A DNA stretch of 64,000 nucleotides from a virus. Below are positions 41,635-49,332 of the stretch, in pieces. The notes beneath the pieces were generated by a model. It was not told the origin of the DNA and ran no database searches. It was given only the letters and a program-made list of their open reading frames with translations. Numbering within the stretch: the first letter of the stretch is position 1; every line of letters starts with the position of its first letter. The DNA is taken from positions 1-64,000 of IMG/VR virus record IMGVR_UViG_3300021364_000009; one strand, 5' to 3'. A program made the position numbers and the translations under genes.

Positions 41635-42807
41635 TTAGACTCCAAAAAAGTTTTCTAATTTAAACTTAGGTTCGGGGGCTTCACCTTTACTCCATATCCA
41701 AATAGGTTCACAGAAAGTTCCGATTAAACCAATACCATTCCTCTTGTTGAGCTTGTAGCCAACTACACCCTCATAAGTAGCTCCCAACGACTCCATATGT
41801 TTCAACATAGGAGTACATATATCTTCACCTTTTTTATCTGCTATATTGATCGCTATTCGACCCCCTTCAACGAGACAACCCCAAGACTTACTAAGCATGG
41901 GAAATAGAAAGCCCTCTAACCATTTATCTGTAGTAGGATAACGCTTCCAACTCTGAGTGTCTTCTTCACTATATCTCTCTATGTCAAAGTAAGGTGGGGA
42001 AGTGAATACAAAGTCCACTTCAACCCCTGTAAGATCAGCATCTTCAGCGGGAGAGCAGATAAACTTAGTCTCTTTACCTGTATTACAGAAATTGCTGATC
42101 TCTTCGTAGGGTTGGTGTAGCTCAGAGTTAGGGTCTATCCCTATGTAGCTGATCGCATTAGAAGCGTGGAAGCCTACAAGTCGATCTCCCCAACCTGCTG
42201 AAGTATCTAACACTCTTTTCGCACCAAAGAAATCGTAGATAGTCTTAGCACATGAGGGCTTGAACTGACTCGCCATGTAGGTGTGCATTTTTAATGCTCG
42301 ATAAAGAGTGCTTTGGTCTATGCCTTTAGAGGCTAACTCGCTCTTGAGTATGCCGAACAAACACCTTAGAAATGAATTTTTTTTGTCGCAGTTCTCCCAT
42401 TCAAATACAGGAGCTTTCCCTGAGTGGTAGCCACATTTCATACGCATAATCTGAGAGTGTTGGTTAGACACTTTCAGACCATAATTACCACAGGTGAACA
42501 CTACAGGCTCACCTCTATAGAGTAAGGGTGTTTCTTTACTTTGTCGGGGGGCTAACCATGACTCTTTTGCGTAGCTTATTTCTTCTGCCTTTAGTTTTGC
42601 CCAGTCAGACTTAACCTCTTGTTCTGTGTATTCTCTAACAGGGAAAGGCAAGCCTTTGATTGCTTCGGCTAGTTGAGGCTTTATTTCTTGTTTCGAGTAA
42701 TGGTCTAGCATAGCCAACCATTGGCTAGGGGGGATTACTAGCTTGTCTCCTATTATTTTTATGTACTCTTGGAGAGGTTTCTTTTCAGTGGTGTAATCAA
42801 ATAACAT
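41635..42807 (-). CDS. DNA methyltransferase-like protein, paralogue 3 of 4
   Basis: A 390-residue copy. SAM motif appears as DTSAGWGDR (Thr replaces Phe), the acidic site GIDPNS and the catalytic SPPYF are intact. Its last 68 coding bases (41639-41706) are identical to those of copy 4, the longest exact match among the four genes, indicating gene conversion or very recent duplication between neighbours. The N-terminus MLFDYTTEKKPLQEY and PFPVREY fit the family. Site GGAGTTTAAGAG before the ATG comes from copy 4. Confidence 0.75.
   Translation of the reverse strand: MLFDYTTEKKPLQEYIKIIGDKLVIPPSQWLAMLDHYSKQEIKPQLAEAIKGLPFPVREYTEQEVKSDWAKLKAEEISYAKESWLAPRQSKETPLLYRGEPVVFTCGNYGLKVSNQHSQIMRMKCGYHSGKAPVFEWENCDKKNSFLRCLFGILKSELASKGIDQSTLYRALKMHTYMASQFKPSCAKTIYDFFGAKRVLDTSAGWGDRLVGFHASNAISYIGIDPNSELHQPYEEISNFCNTGKETKFICSPAEDADLTGVEVDFVFTSPPYFDIERYSEEDTQSWKRYPTTDKWLEGFLFPMLSKSWGCLVEGGRIAINIADKKGEDICTPMLKHMESLGATYEGVVGYKLNKRNGIGLIGTFCEPIWIWSKGEAPEPKFKLENFFGV
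41639..41706 (-). repeat. 68-base exact repeat at a methyltransferase 3' end
   Basis: Identical to 42815-42882. It encodes the common C-terminus (SKGEAPEPKFKLENFFGV) of methyltransferase paralogues 3 and 4 and includes the ribosome site used by the following gene. Confidence 0.9.
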
Positions 42808-42810
42808 CTC

Positions 42811-44007
42811 TTAAACTCCAAAAAAGTTTTCTAATTTAAACTTAGGTTCGGGGGCTTCACCTTTACTCCATATCCAAATAGGCTCACAAAACATAAGACT
42901 TGTGTCTCCCATGTTTTTTCCTGGTCTCGCACCCATCTCATATCCGATAACACCTTCATATGTAGCCCCTAGTGTTTCCATGTGTTTTAACATAGGCTCA
43001 CATATTTCTTCTCTCTGACCCTGTGTATATGCGTCTGCAATGTTGACACAAATACGCCCACCTTCAGATAAATGATTCCAACATTTCGTTAGAGTTGGAA
43101 ATAAGAAACCCTCTAACCATTTTTCCATTTTGGGGTATCGCTTCCAACTTTGTGTCTCTTCTTTAGAATATCTCTCCAAAGTGAAATAAGGTGGAGAGGT
43201 AAATACAAAGTCGAATACTCTATCTTCTAAATCAACGTCTTCTGCGGGAGAACAGATAAACTCTGTTTTCTTTCCTGTGTCACAGAATTCAGAAATAGCT
43301 TCATATTTTGGATGGAGTTTTGAGTTAGGATCAACACCCACATAGCTCTCTGCATTTGAGGCGTGGAAACCAACAAGGCGATCACCCCAACCTGCTGAGA
43401 AATCGAGCACATTTTTAGCGTCAAAGAAATCGTAGATTACTTTTGCAGACTGAGGTTTGAACTGAGAAGCGATGTAGCTTCTCATAGCTAAAGCACTCTT
43501 CAATGCTTTTGGTGTGACATCCTTATTGAACATCACAGGATTAAGTAAGAATTTGAGGAAAGACTTCTTTTCACTTGTCCATGCAGACCACGGTGAGCGA
43601 AACCTCTCATGCCCTACTTCCATTCTCTCTTCTTGTGTGAAAAAATCAGAAACAGAAGCCCCTATTCTCAGAGCTTGTGGCACATATAAAGATAGCTCTT
43701 TATACTGAGTAGGTATTTCTTCAGAGATACGCTTGCACGACCAACTTCCTTCTTGGACAGAGGCGTCTTTGCTTTGAAGTAAACTAAACTCGTTTCTTAT
43801 TTCTTCAAGGTTATATTCTCGGTATGGGAATTTGATTTTCCCTTCATCAATTAAAACGATCATTCTTTTCATTATTTCTTCGTTGCTGTACGAAGAAATA
43901 ATGTTTTGCCACAGACCTCTAGGTATGAATATTTTTTGGTCTATGCCAAATATTTCATTTTCATCTAAGAGGTTTGGTTTTTTTATTTCTAAGTCTTCAA
44001 ATAGCAT
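42811..44007 (-). CDS. DNA methyltransferase-like protein, paralogue 4 of 4
   Basis: A 398-residue copy, first in transcription order of the array and directly joined to the DnaB-like gene (stop TAA and start ATG are adjacent). DFSAGWGDR, GVDPNS and SPPYF are present; the N-terminus MLFEDLEIKKPNLLDENEI is the most divergent. The segment near 90-170 lacks the KSPxxEW block of the others but has FRSPWSAW. Its first codons are preceded by GGACGGA, not by the GGAGTYTAA junction that copies 3, 2 and 1 use, which fits it being the founder copy or the edge of the array. Confidence 0.75.
   Translation of the reverse strand: MLFEDLEIKKPNLLDENEIFGIDQKIFIPRGLWQNIISSYSNEEIMKRMIVLIDEGKIKFPYREYNLEEIRNEFSLLQSKDASVQEGSWSCKRISEEIPTQYKELSLYVPQALRIGASVSDFFTQEERMEVGHERFRSPWSAWTSEKKSFLKFLLNPVMFNKDVTPKALKSALAMRSYIASQFKPQSAKVIYDFFDAKNVLDFSAGWGDRLVGFHASNAESYVGVDPNSKLHPKYEAISEFCDTGKKTEFICSPAEDVDLEDRVFDFVFTSPPYFTLERYSKEETQSWKRYPKMEKWLEGFLFPTLTKCWNHLSEGGRICVNIADAYTQGQREEICEPMLKHMETLGATYEGVIGYEMGARPGKNMGDTSLMFCEPIWIWSKGEAPEPKFKLENFFGV
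42815..42882 (-). repeat. 68-base exact repeat at a methyltransferase 3' end
   Basis: Identical to 41639-41706; see that entry. Outside this block the two genes differ at many positions, so the identity is local. Confidence 0.9.
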
Positions 44008-45522
44008 TTATCCGTCCAAAACATCAGCTAATGGGTCTTTTTTCTGCTCTCCCTTTTTCCCTTGATATGTGGGGATAGAGTGCATGGGGATATTGAGGAT
44101 TCTACCAGAAGGCCAAGCAGGTTTAGCTTCAAAAGGCTCAAACCCTCCACCCTGTCTGACTTTCAGACATTGATATTTGATCGCTCCTTTTTCTCTCATG
44201 TCATCTCCGTACCAACAGGAAATAACAACGTCAGAAGAACGCTCTGCTTCGTTAGCATAAGAGAGGTGTGTAAGATTGTAAGAGCCTCCATTTTTCTCAG
44301 CGGCTCTAAATCCTTCACGGGAAATCTGAAATAAACAGAGAAGAGGGATGCCTTCACCTCTGTTAAAGGAGAGAGCTAGTTTCTTTAAGTCTCGTATGAC
44401 CTCATTTAGTCTCTCTGTAGTACTAGCCACCCATCTTCTTGATGAAACTAAGAGAGCGTGATCTACAACCAAGACTTTTGCAGGTCTTCTTTGATGTAAC
44501 ACTTCAGCCTTAGTCTTAATATCTTCGACTGTAATGTCCATCGCATCGGGGTCTGCTATTTCAAATTGAATAGACCCATACTCTCCACTCTCTACACCTT
44601 CTCTTAAGTCCTTAACGACATCCTTCAGCAAGTCGATTTCGTCTTCTGTGAGTGTGCCATTCTTAATAGAGTCAGGGTCAATCCCCACGTCAGGTGTTTG
44701 TTGTTTTTGGATACCTAACGCTATTCTCTTATCTCTAAACTTCTTGTGCATAGAGTGGAAAGCATAAATAGTCTCTCTGCACTGCTCATAGTGCATTTCT
44801 AGCTGAAAATAAATGCTGTTTAGACCTTGATAGACAGCTTGGTTGTATATCCAATTCATCGTAGTCTTGGATTTCATGTGTGCGGTAAACCCTGCCACCA
44901 TATAAAGCTCTTTTTTACGGAACCCTCCGATAGCATCGTCTATGCACTTCAGACCTGTCTTAGGGAGTACGCCAACATCTGTATCTACAGTTTTCTGATA
45001 ATGCTCCCAAAAAGCGTCTTCGTCGTTGAGTACATCCCCACCTAACTTCGCCCCAAAGGTTGGGGTGAGTAGATCAGAAAGCTCTTTAGAGAGGAACTTT
45101 GTAGCATCTCTGACTCCTTTCAGAGTAAAAGTGTTCCGCCCTTCTTTTATTTCTAGTCCTTGTCTTGCAATCGTTTTAGCAGAAGATATTGCCTCTGCTA
45201 ATGCCATGTGTCGTGCGTCCTCTACACTCTTTTCAATCTCAAGAATAAAGTCGCCACGATATATGACAGGAGTGCTAGAAATCTGTCGGATGCGATCTGC
45301 TTCATCAAAGTCATTGTTAGAGTCAAAATATTGTATGACAACATCTTGCTCAGGCAGATGTCCGTGAGTAGACGCAAAAGTCTTAATAAAGTCATAGATT
45401 TTTACGTCAGTGGGTTGGTCGAATTGAAAAATACTCTCTCGAAGAGAAATATAATTCTGAAACATCAAGTCGTCTTTGTCGCCAACTCTAGTGTCGGGGA
45501 GTATTGCTCTTAATATCTTCAT
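44008..45522 (-). CDS. DnaB-like replicative helicase with altered Walker A
   Basis: A 504-residue protein. The N-terminal helical part (about 1-160) resembles DnaB's. A RecA-like core follows: the P-loop region GFTAHMKSKT (211-220) keeps the Lys-Ser pair, but Met replaces the glycine before Lys. A Walker B appears as KVLVVDH (349-355), and an arginine-glycine-rich end as KVRQGGG. It unwinds DNA ahead of the polymerase. The ATG overlaps the stop of the loader-like gene (ATGA), so the two are translated together. The Walker A change is unusual; it may reflect a lineage variant rather than loss of activity. Confidence 0.75.
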   Translation of the reverse strand: MKILRAILPDTRVGDKDDLMFQNYISLRESIFQFDQPTDVKIYDFIKTFASTHGHLPEQDVVIQYFDSNNDFDEADRIRQISSTPVIYRGDFILEIEKSVEDARHMALAEAISSAKTIARQGLEIKEGRNTFTLKGVRDATKFLSKELSDLLTPTFGAKLGGDVLNDEDAFWEHYQKTVDTDVGVLPKTGLKCIDDAIGGFRKKELYMVAGFTAHMKSKTTMNWIYNQAVYQGLNSIYFQLEMHYEQCRETIYAFHSMHKKFRDKRIALGIQKQQTPDVGIDPDSIKNGTLTEDEIDLLKDVVKDLREGVESGEYGSIQFEIADPDAMDITVEDIKTKAEVLHQRRPAKVLVVDHALLVSSRRWVASTTERLNEVIRDLKKLALSFNRGEGIPLLCLFQISREGFRAAEKNGGSYNLTHLSYANEAERSSDVVISCWYGDDMREKGAIKYQCLKVRQGGGFEPFEAKPAWPSGRILNIPMHSIPTYQGKKGEQKKDPLADVLDG

Positions 45523-46190
45523 AGCTTCATACTCCTACGTTTTGGTTGTGTGCTAGTTTCAGTCTTTCTTCCCATGAGATTTATTCTTTCCCAACCTTCA
45601 ATAGACTCGTCTACTGCTCTCGACCAAGAAATATGTCCTTCTTGTAAAGGGCGGTTTGGCTCTTCTACAATCCATGTAGGTTTAGAGAGATGCTCTCTAA
45701 GTTCTATTGTCTCTACGAGTACTTCAGGCATGGCACTATTTCTTGCCATTTTGACTCCAAGTCTCACGATTAAGAGTGAGGGAGACTCTGCTAAGTCTTC
45801 AAGAGATTGGACACGAATGTTTCTTTGGAAATCGGGGTCTATTATTTCTGACTGAGCTAGTTGAAGATTACTGAGCCAAGCACTCATGAGCGTTGCATCT
45901 GAAACTACTTTAACAAACTCTTCGGGCTTTTTTCGGTGTGCAAGAGCACTCCTCAGATTGAGCATCAATGAGCTTTTGTCACCAACAATGACAACATTGT
46001 CCTCCATCTTTCCTTTTAAAGAAGATGCTTTTGTTAGCCTAGTATCCGTTAAGCCTTTCCAAGCTCTCTCCGCTTGGATATTTAAGGCTTTTTTTACAGC
46101 ACAACTACAGGGTATTGCGTATGGCATACCCATGTAGCCATCGTCTTTTTGGAGATACCCTGCACCTCCACATTTTTTACACATAGACAT
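45519..46190 (-). CDS. Helicase-loader-like protein with N-terminal zinc motif
   Basis: A 223-residue protein. The N-terminus has C-K-K-C (4-7) and CSC (about 30-32), like the zinc motif of DnaC- and IstB-type loaders. The remaining alpha/beta region is similar in layout to an AAA+ domain, with NVVIVGDKSS where a P-loop would be (no clear GxxxxGKT), SLLIVRLGV and an arginine-rich C-terminus. It is placed between the SNF2 helicase and the DnaB-like gene and translationally coupled to both. A helicase-loading role is inferred from position and motif order. The ATG at 46190 has GGAGG upstream. Confidence 0.5.
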   Translation of the reverse strand: MSMCKKCGGAGYLQKDDGYMGMPYAIPCSCAVKKALNIQAERAWKGLTDTRLTKASSLKGKMEDNVVIVGDKSSLMLNLRSALAHRKKPEEFVKVVSDATLMSAWLSNLQLAQSEIIDPDFQRNIRVQSLEDLAESPSLLIVRLGVKMARNSAMPEVLVETIELREHLSKPTWIVEEPNRPLQEGHISWSRAVDESIEGWERINLMGRKTETSTQPKRRSMKL

Positions 46191-47772
46191 TACGAGCGTC
46201 CTCCAATAGTCCGTCAAATAGTTCAGCAACTTCGCTTGTACCGACTTCTACTATATCGGAATCTTCGTCGTTTTTGAGTCTCTTGCCTAAAACACTCTCA
46301 ATTAAGTTCATCTTATTTCTCAGAGTTTTCATTACTCTATCGTCAATCGTTTTAGGGGCTACCATATGGTAGGCAAACACCTTGTCGTGAATACTACCGA
46401 TGCGGATCATCCTACCTACAATTTGAAGATAATCTCCCGCTGACCAAGGCGTGTCATAGAAGATAACCGCTTTAGCTAGTTGAAGATTGACGCCTTCAGC
46501 CGCCGCCATTGTAATAAGACAGACTTTAACTTCAGACTTTTCGTCTTGGAAAGATTTCTGAGAGGCAAGTCTTTCTTCACCGCTCTCGGCTCCTGTGATA
46601 CGGCAAGTCTTGATCCCCTTGCCTTCTATTTCTGCTTCTAAAATATCGACCATCGCTCTAAAGCGAGAGAAAATAATTACTTTCTCACCCTCCAAGTCTG
46701 TAGAAATAGTCTCAATCAGAGCTTCGAGTTTCCCACTGTCTCCATCAAAGTCGAGTAAAGCAGGGTGATTTACGATTTGTTGGCAGATCGTCACCGCTGT
46801 CAGCTTTGTCACTTCACGCTCAACTAACTCGCCAGTTTCGGGGTCTATACACTCTAAGAATCCTTCCAAGGCTTCTTTGTATTTAGTCTTTTGAGGCTTG
46901 GTTAAGTCACACTTGATTACTTTGGTGGTCAAAGGGGGTAGTTCTTTCGCTACTTCATGTTTAGGTCGCCCTAAGAAATAGGGGTCTATTATCTTTCTAA
47001 ACTCCTCTATGTCTGATTTCCTATGTCCCACCACTACGGGGATTCTACGCCTACCTCCCGGAAGGATTTGATCTCTTGTAATACAGAAATGTCGCATAAA
47101 TGCGTTCTTTGTAGTGAACAGGCCGGGGACTGTGACTTTATATATTGCCCACGCTTCCATGAGCCTGTTCTTAATGATCGTGGCGGAAAGACTCCAAACT
47201 CGCTCTGCTGAACCTGCGAGATGCTTACAGACCTGATGGACTTGAGACTTATCATTCTTAAAGGCAGTAGCCTCGTCAAAGACCATTACATGACCTGTAA
47301 TATTTCTGAGGGTATCAAAGTCCATACACGCAGTCCTGTACCCCATGACAATCGCTTTAGGTCCTGCGTTGTAACTTTGAAATTCTGCGTGTATTTTTTC
47401 TCTCTTCTTTTTTGTCCCTAAACACTTGAATATCTTCACTCCATTAGTGAAGCGATCAAACTCTGCTTCCCACTGACCTACCGCAGACTTAGTAGTAAGA
47501 ATGATCGCAGGAACATCGGGACGCTTATCCCAAAGATAAGAGAGAGTTGCTATTACTTGGAGCGTTTTTCCAAGTCCCGTGTCGTCACCTAGAACAAAAC
47601 GAGGCATCGCTAATAAATGGAGAACCCCCTGAACTTGATATTGTCTCAGAGTTAGCGGAACACCTTGTTTTATTTCTGACTTGAGTATCTTACTTGGAGG
47701 AGCTTTAAGGTCGCTTTTAGTCCTTACTTTCCTCAGTTTTTCAATCGTTTTGATCAGTTTTTCTTCATTCAT
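46177..47772 (-). CDS. SNF2-family DNA helicase/translocase
   Basis: A 531-residue SF2 protein. Q-motif-like RQYQVQG (43-49), Walker A GDDTGLGKT (62-70), DEAT box (166-169) in place of DEAH, motif III SAT (about 196-198), and in the second lobe GVNLQLAKAVIFYDTPW, then QIVGRMIRIG as motif VI. The motif set and spacing are those of SNF2/RapA-type double-strand translocases, which move along DNA and displace proteins; strand separation is not a given. Its 3' end overlaps the loader-like gene by 14 bases. GGAGG precedes the ATG. Confidence 0.85.
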   Translation of the reverse strand: MNEEKLIKTIEKLRKVRTKSDLKAPPSKILKSEIKQGVPLTLRQYQVQGVLHLLAMPRFVLGDDTGLGKTLQVIATLSYLWDKRPDVPAIILTTKSAVGQWEAEFDRFTNGVKIFKCLGTKKKREKIHAEFQSYNAGPKAIVMGYRTACMDFDTLRNITGHVMVFDEATAFKNDKSQVHQVCKHLAGSAERVWSLSATIIKNRLMEAWAIYKVTVPGLFTTKNAFMRHFCITRDQILPGGRRRIPVVVGHRKSDIEEFRKIIDPYFLGRPKHEVAKELPPLTTKVIKCDLTKPQKTKYKEALEGFLECIDPETGELVEREVTKLTAVTICQQIVNHPALLDFDGDSGKLEALIETISTDLEGEKVIIFSRFRAMVDILEAEIEGKGIKTCRITGAESGEERLASQKSFQDEKSEVKVCLITMAAAEGVNLQLAKAVIFYDTPWSAGDYLQIVGRMIRIGSIHDKVFAYHMVAPKTIDDRVMKTLRNKMNLIESVLGKRLKNDEDSDIVEVGTSEVAELFDGLLEDARNVYV

Positions 47773-47808
47773 ATGTCCTCCATTTCAGCATAGAGGACAT
47801 ATATAATA

Positions 47809-48282
47809 TTAAGGGAGGTTTTTGATGAAGATTTTGATCAGTTTCCTATAGGGTATACCGTTGGTGAGCTTTAGGTACTTGTGCTTTAAGAGATCGAAAG
47901 CCACGTTATCTAGTTCATTCTTGTCTTTTGTCTGCATATATAACTTTGCAGAAATAACGGGACTCCAATGAAGATAGACCCAGAGGGCCGCTCTTTTGTG
48001 GAGCCTGTTTATTTCTAGCTTTTGCTCTGTAGTTAATGTGCTCTCTAAGTCTCTTGAGTAAGATTTATCTTTGCTTTGATTGTGGTAGATAGTCCCAAGA
48101 TGAAAAAACTCACTGCTAATTCTTAGGAGCCTTGAGGAGATGCCATAGCCATTCTTCCACCTTCGGATAGCGATTATCCTGACTAAAGGGTCTTTAGTGT
48201 CCGAAAGAGTGTTGAGTATTTCTAAGATAGCTAAATTACAAGAATGCTCTAGCAGTTTCACAATTTTTCTTGTGTTGCTCAT
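47809..48282 (-). CDS. Hypothetical protein
   Basis: A 157-residue helical, basic protein at the start of the minus-strand replication operon. It has Arg-Lys clusters and a hydrophobic helix (RAALWVYLHWSPVISAKLY) but no motif that I recognise. It might bind nucleic acid given its charge. The 77-base gap to the divergent gene at 48360 should hold promoters; TAGTTTATT begins there on the plus strand. Confidence 0.6.
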   Translation of the reverse strand: MSNTRKIVKLLEHSCNLAILEILNTLSDTKDPLVRIIAIRRWKNGYGISSRLLRISSEFFHLGTIYHNQSKDKSYSRDLESTLTTEQKLEINRLHKRAALWVYLHWSPVISAKLYMQTKDKNELDNVAFDLLKHKYLKLTNGIPYRKLIKIFIKNLP

Positions 48283-48359
48283 AGTTTATTTATCCTTTTT
48301 CTATTCTTAGTCCGTTACCTGCTACCTAGTACAACTATAAACTTACTATTGGAGTCCTT

Positions 48360-48734
48360 ATGTTTAGAGACGTAAAACCTATCTTTGTAGAGAATTCAAA
48401 AGTCCCTGTCTTTCTCAGTCGGTTTGCACCGATAGAAATAAATGCGATCACTCTTTTCTTTCTCGTTTTCTCAAAGGGAGAAATATCTGAAGAAACAAGA
48501 AGACATGAGACGATCCATTTTCAGCAGTACTTAGAGACTTTTGTGGTGGGCTTCTTGTTGATTTATATTTTTGAATATCTTTACTCTGCACTTATCAAGA
48601 AGAAAGGTTTTAGTCGAGACTCATACCTAGCCATAAGATTTGAGCAAGAAGCGTGGACTCAAGATAAAGATGTAGACTACTTAAAAACACGGAAGCGTTT
48701 TTCTTGGTTGAATTACCCTCTCGGTGGAGAATAA
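48360..48734 (+). CDS. Small membrane zincin-like protein
   Basis: A 124-residue protein with HETIH at residues 49-53 (HExxH zinc motif) just before a predicted membrane helix (about 60-78), followed by a conserved-looking FEQEAW (94-99) whose glutamates could be the third ligand. I recall this layout (HExxHFQQ, membrane helix, fEqEA) from small uncharacterised bacterial and phage proteins. A membrane-bound peptidase is inferred; no substrate is known. TTGGAG precedes the ATG. It is followed after 3 bases by a second small membrane protein. Confidence 0.6.
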   Translation: MFRDVKPIFVENSKVPVFLSRFAPIEINAITLFFLVFSKGEISEETRRHETIHFQQYLETFVVGFLLIYIFEYLYSALIKKKGFSRDSYLAIRFEQEAWTQDKDVDYLKTRKRFSWLNYPLGGE

Positions 48735-48737
48735 TCT

Positions 48738-48860
48738 TTGAGTAGATATTATATCTTCCTGAAAGCTTCTGAGTCTTCAGACTTTACCTCCTTTTACTTG
48801 TTGGGCGTTTTGGTCTTAGTCATGGTGGCTCTAATTCTTTTAAATTTAAGAACAAAGTAA
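48738..48860 (+). CDS. 40-residue predicted membrane protein (TTG start)
   Basis: A short frame starting at TTG, with GGAG 8-9 bases upstream inside the end of the preceding gene. The protein has an N-terminal polar part (SRYYIFLKASESSDFTS) and one membrane helix (about 18-36, FYLLGVLVLVMVALILL) ending in NLRTK. The stop, the spacing and the hydrophobic pattern favour a real small gene. Function is unknown; it is probably co-translated with the zincin-like gene. Confidence 0.45.
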   Translation: MSRYYIFLKASESSDFTSFYLLGVLVLVMVALILLNLRTK

Positions 48861-48880
48861 GTATTCTTCTTACCCCTTTA

Positions 48881-49231
48881 CTAAGCTAAGAAATATTTTA
48901 GAGAGCGGTAGTCCTTTGGGTGTATTTCTAAGTCAAAAACTTCAGAAATACTAACCCAAGCCCAATCTATACTCTCTTCATTTATTTCAGGCGTAAACGG
49001 CTCTTCTAAAATCCCATAGAAGAGTGTGTATGTTTTAGTGTTGTGGTGGTCTACTATTTTCAGAGTTTCGGGCACGTTGACTATTTCTTCGTTCATCTCT
49101 CTTATGGCAGTTTGGAATCTGCTCTCTCCCTTTTCTGTAGAACCTCCAGCACAGTTCCACATATGGTCTTTAGATCGCTTTAGAAGAAGAACTCTATTTT
49201 TACATGTGATCATGACACCAGCACCCATCAT
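48881..49231 (-). CDS. Nudix hydrolase
   Basis: A 116-residue protein with a complete Nudix box: Gly30, Glu36, then REMNEE at 44-49, within GGSTEKGESRFQTAIREM. Nudix enzymes hydrolyse nucleoside diphosphates linked to another moiety, such as oxidised dNTPs or capped RNA ends; the substrate cannot be read here. It is a single-domain enzyme of about the minimum family length. AAAGGAGT lies 7 bases before the ATG. In phage, roles in dNTP cleaning or RNA decapping are both known. Confidence 0.85.
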   Translation of the reverse strand: MMGAGVMITCKNRVLLLKRSKDHMWNCAGGSTEKGESRFQTAIREMNEEIVNVPETLKIVDHHNTKTYTLFYGILEEPFTPEINEESIDWAWVSISEVFDLEIHPKDYRSLKYFLA

Positions 49232-49332
49232 CTTATACTCCTTTTATAGTTTATTGGGATAGAAACCCACACAGATCAAAGGCATAAAAAATGTACGACA
49301 AAAAAGCAGATAACTTTTCGGGGAGAAATAAA

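Noticed and set aside
39224-44007. Repeated blocks considered as transposon or IS copies
   Set aside because: No terminal inverted repeats, target duplications or transposase; repeats coincide with paralogous coding regions.
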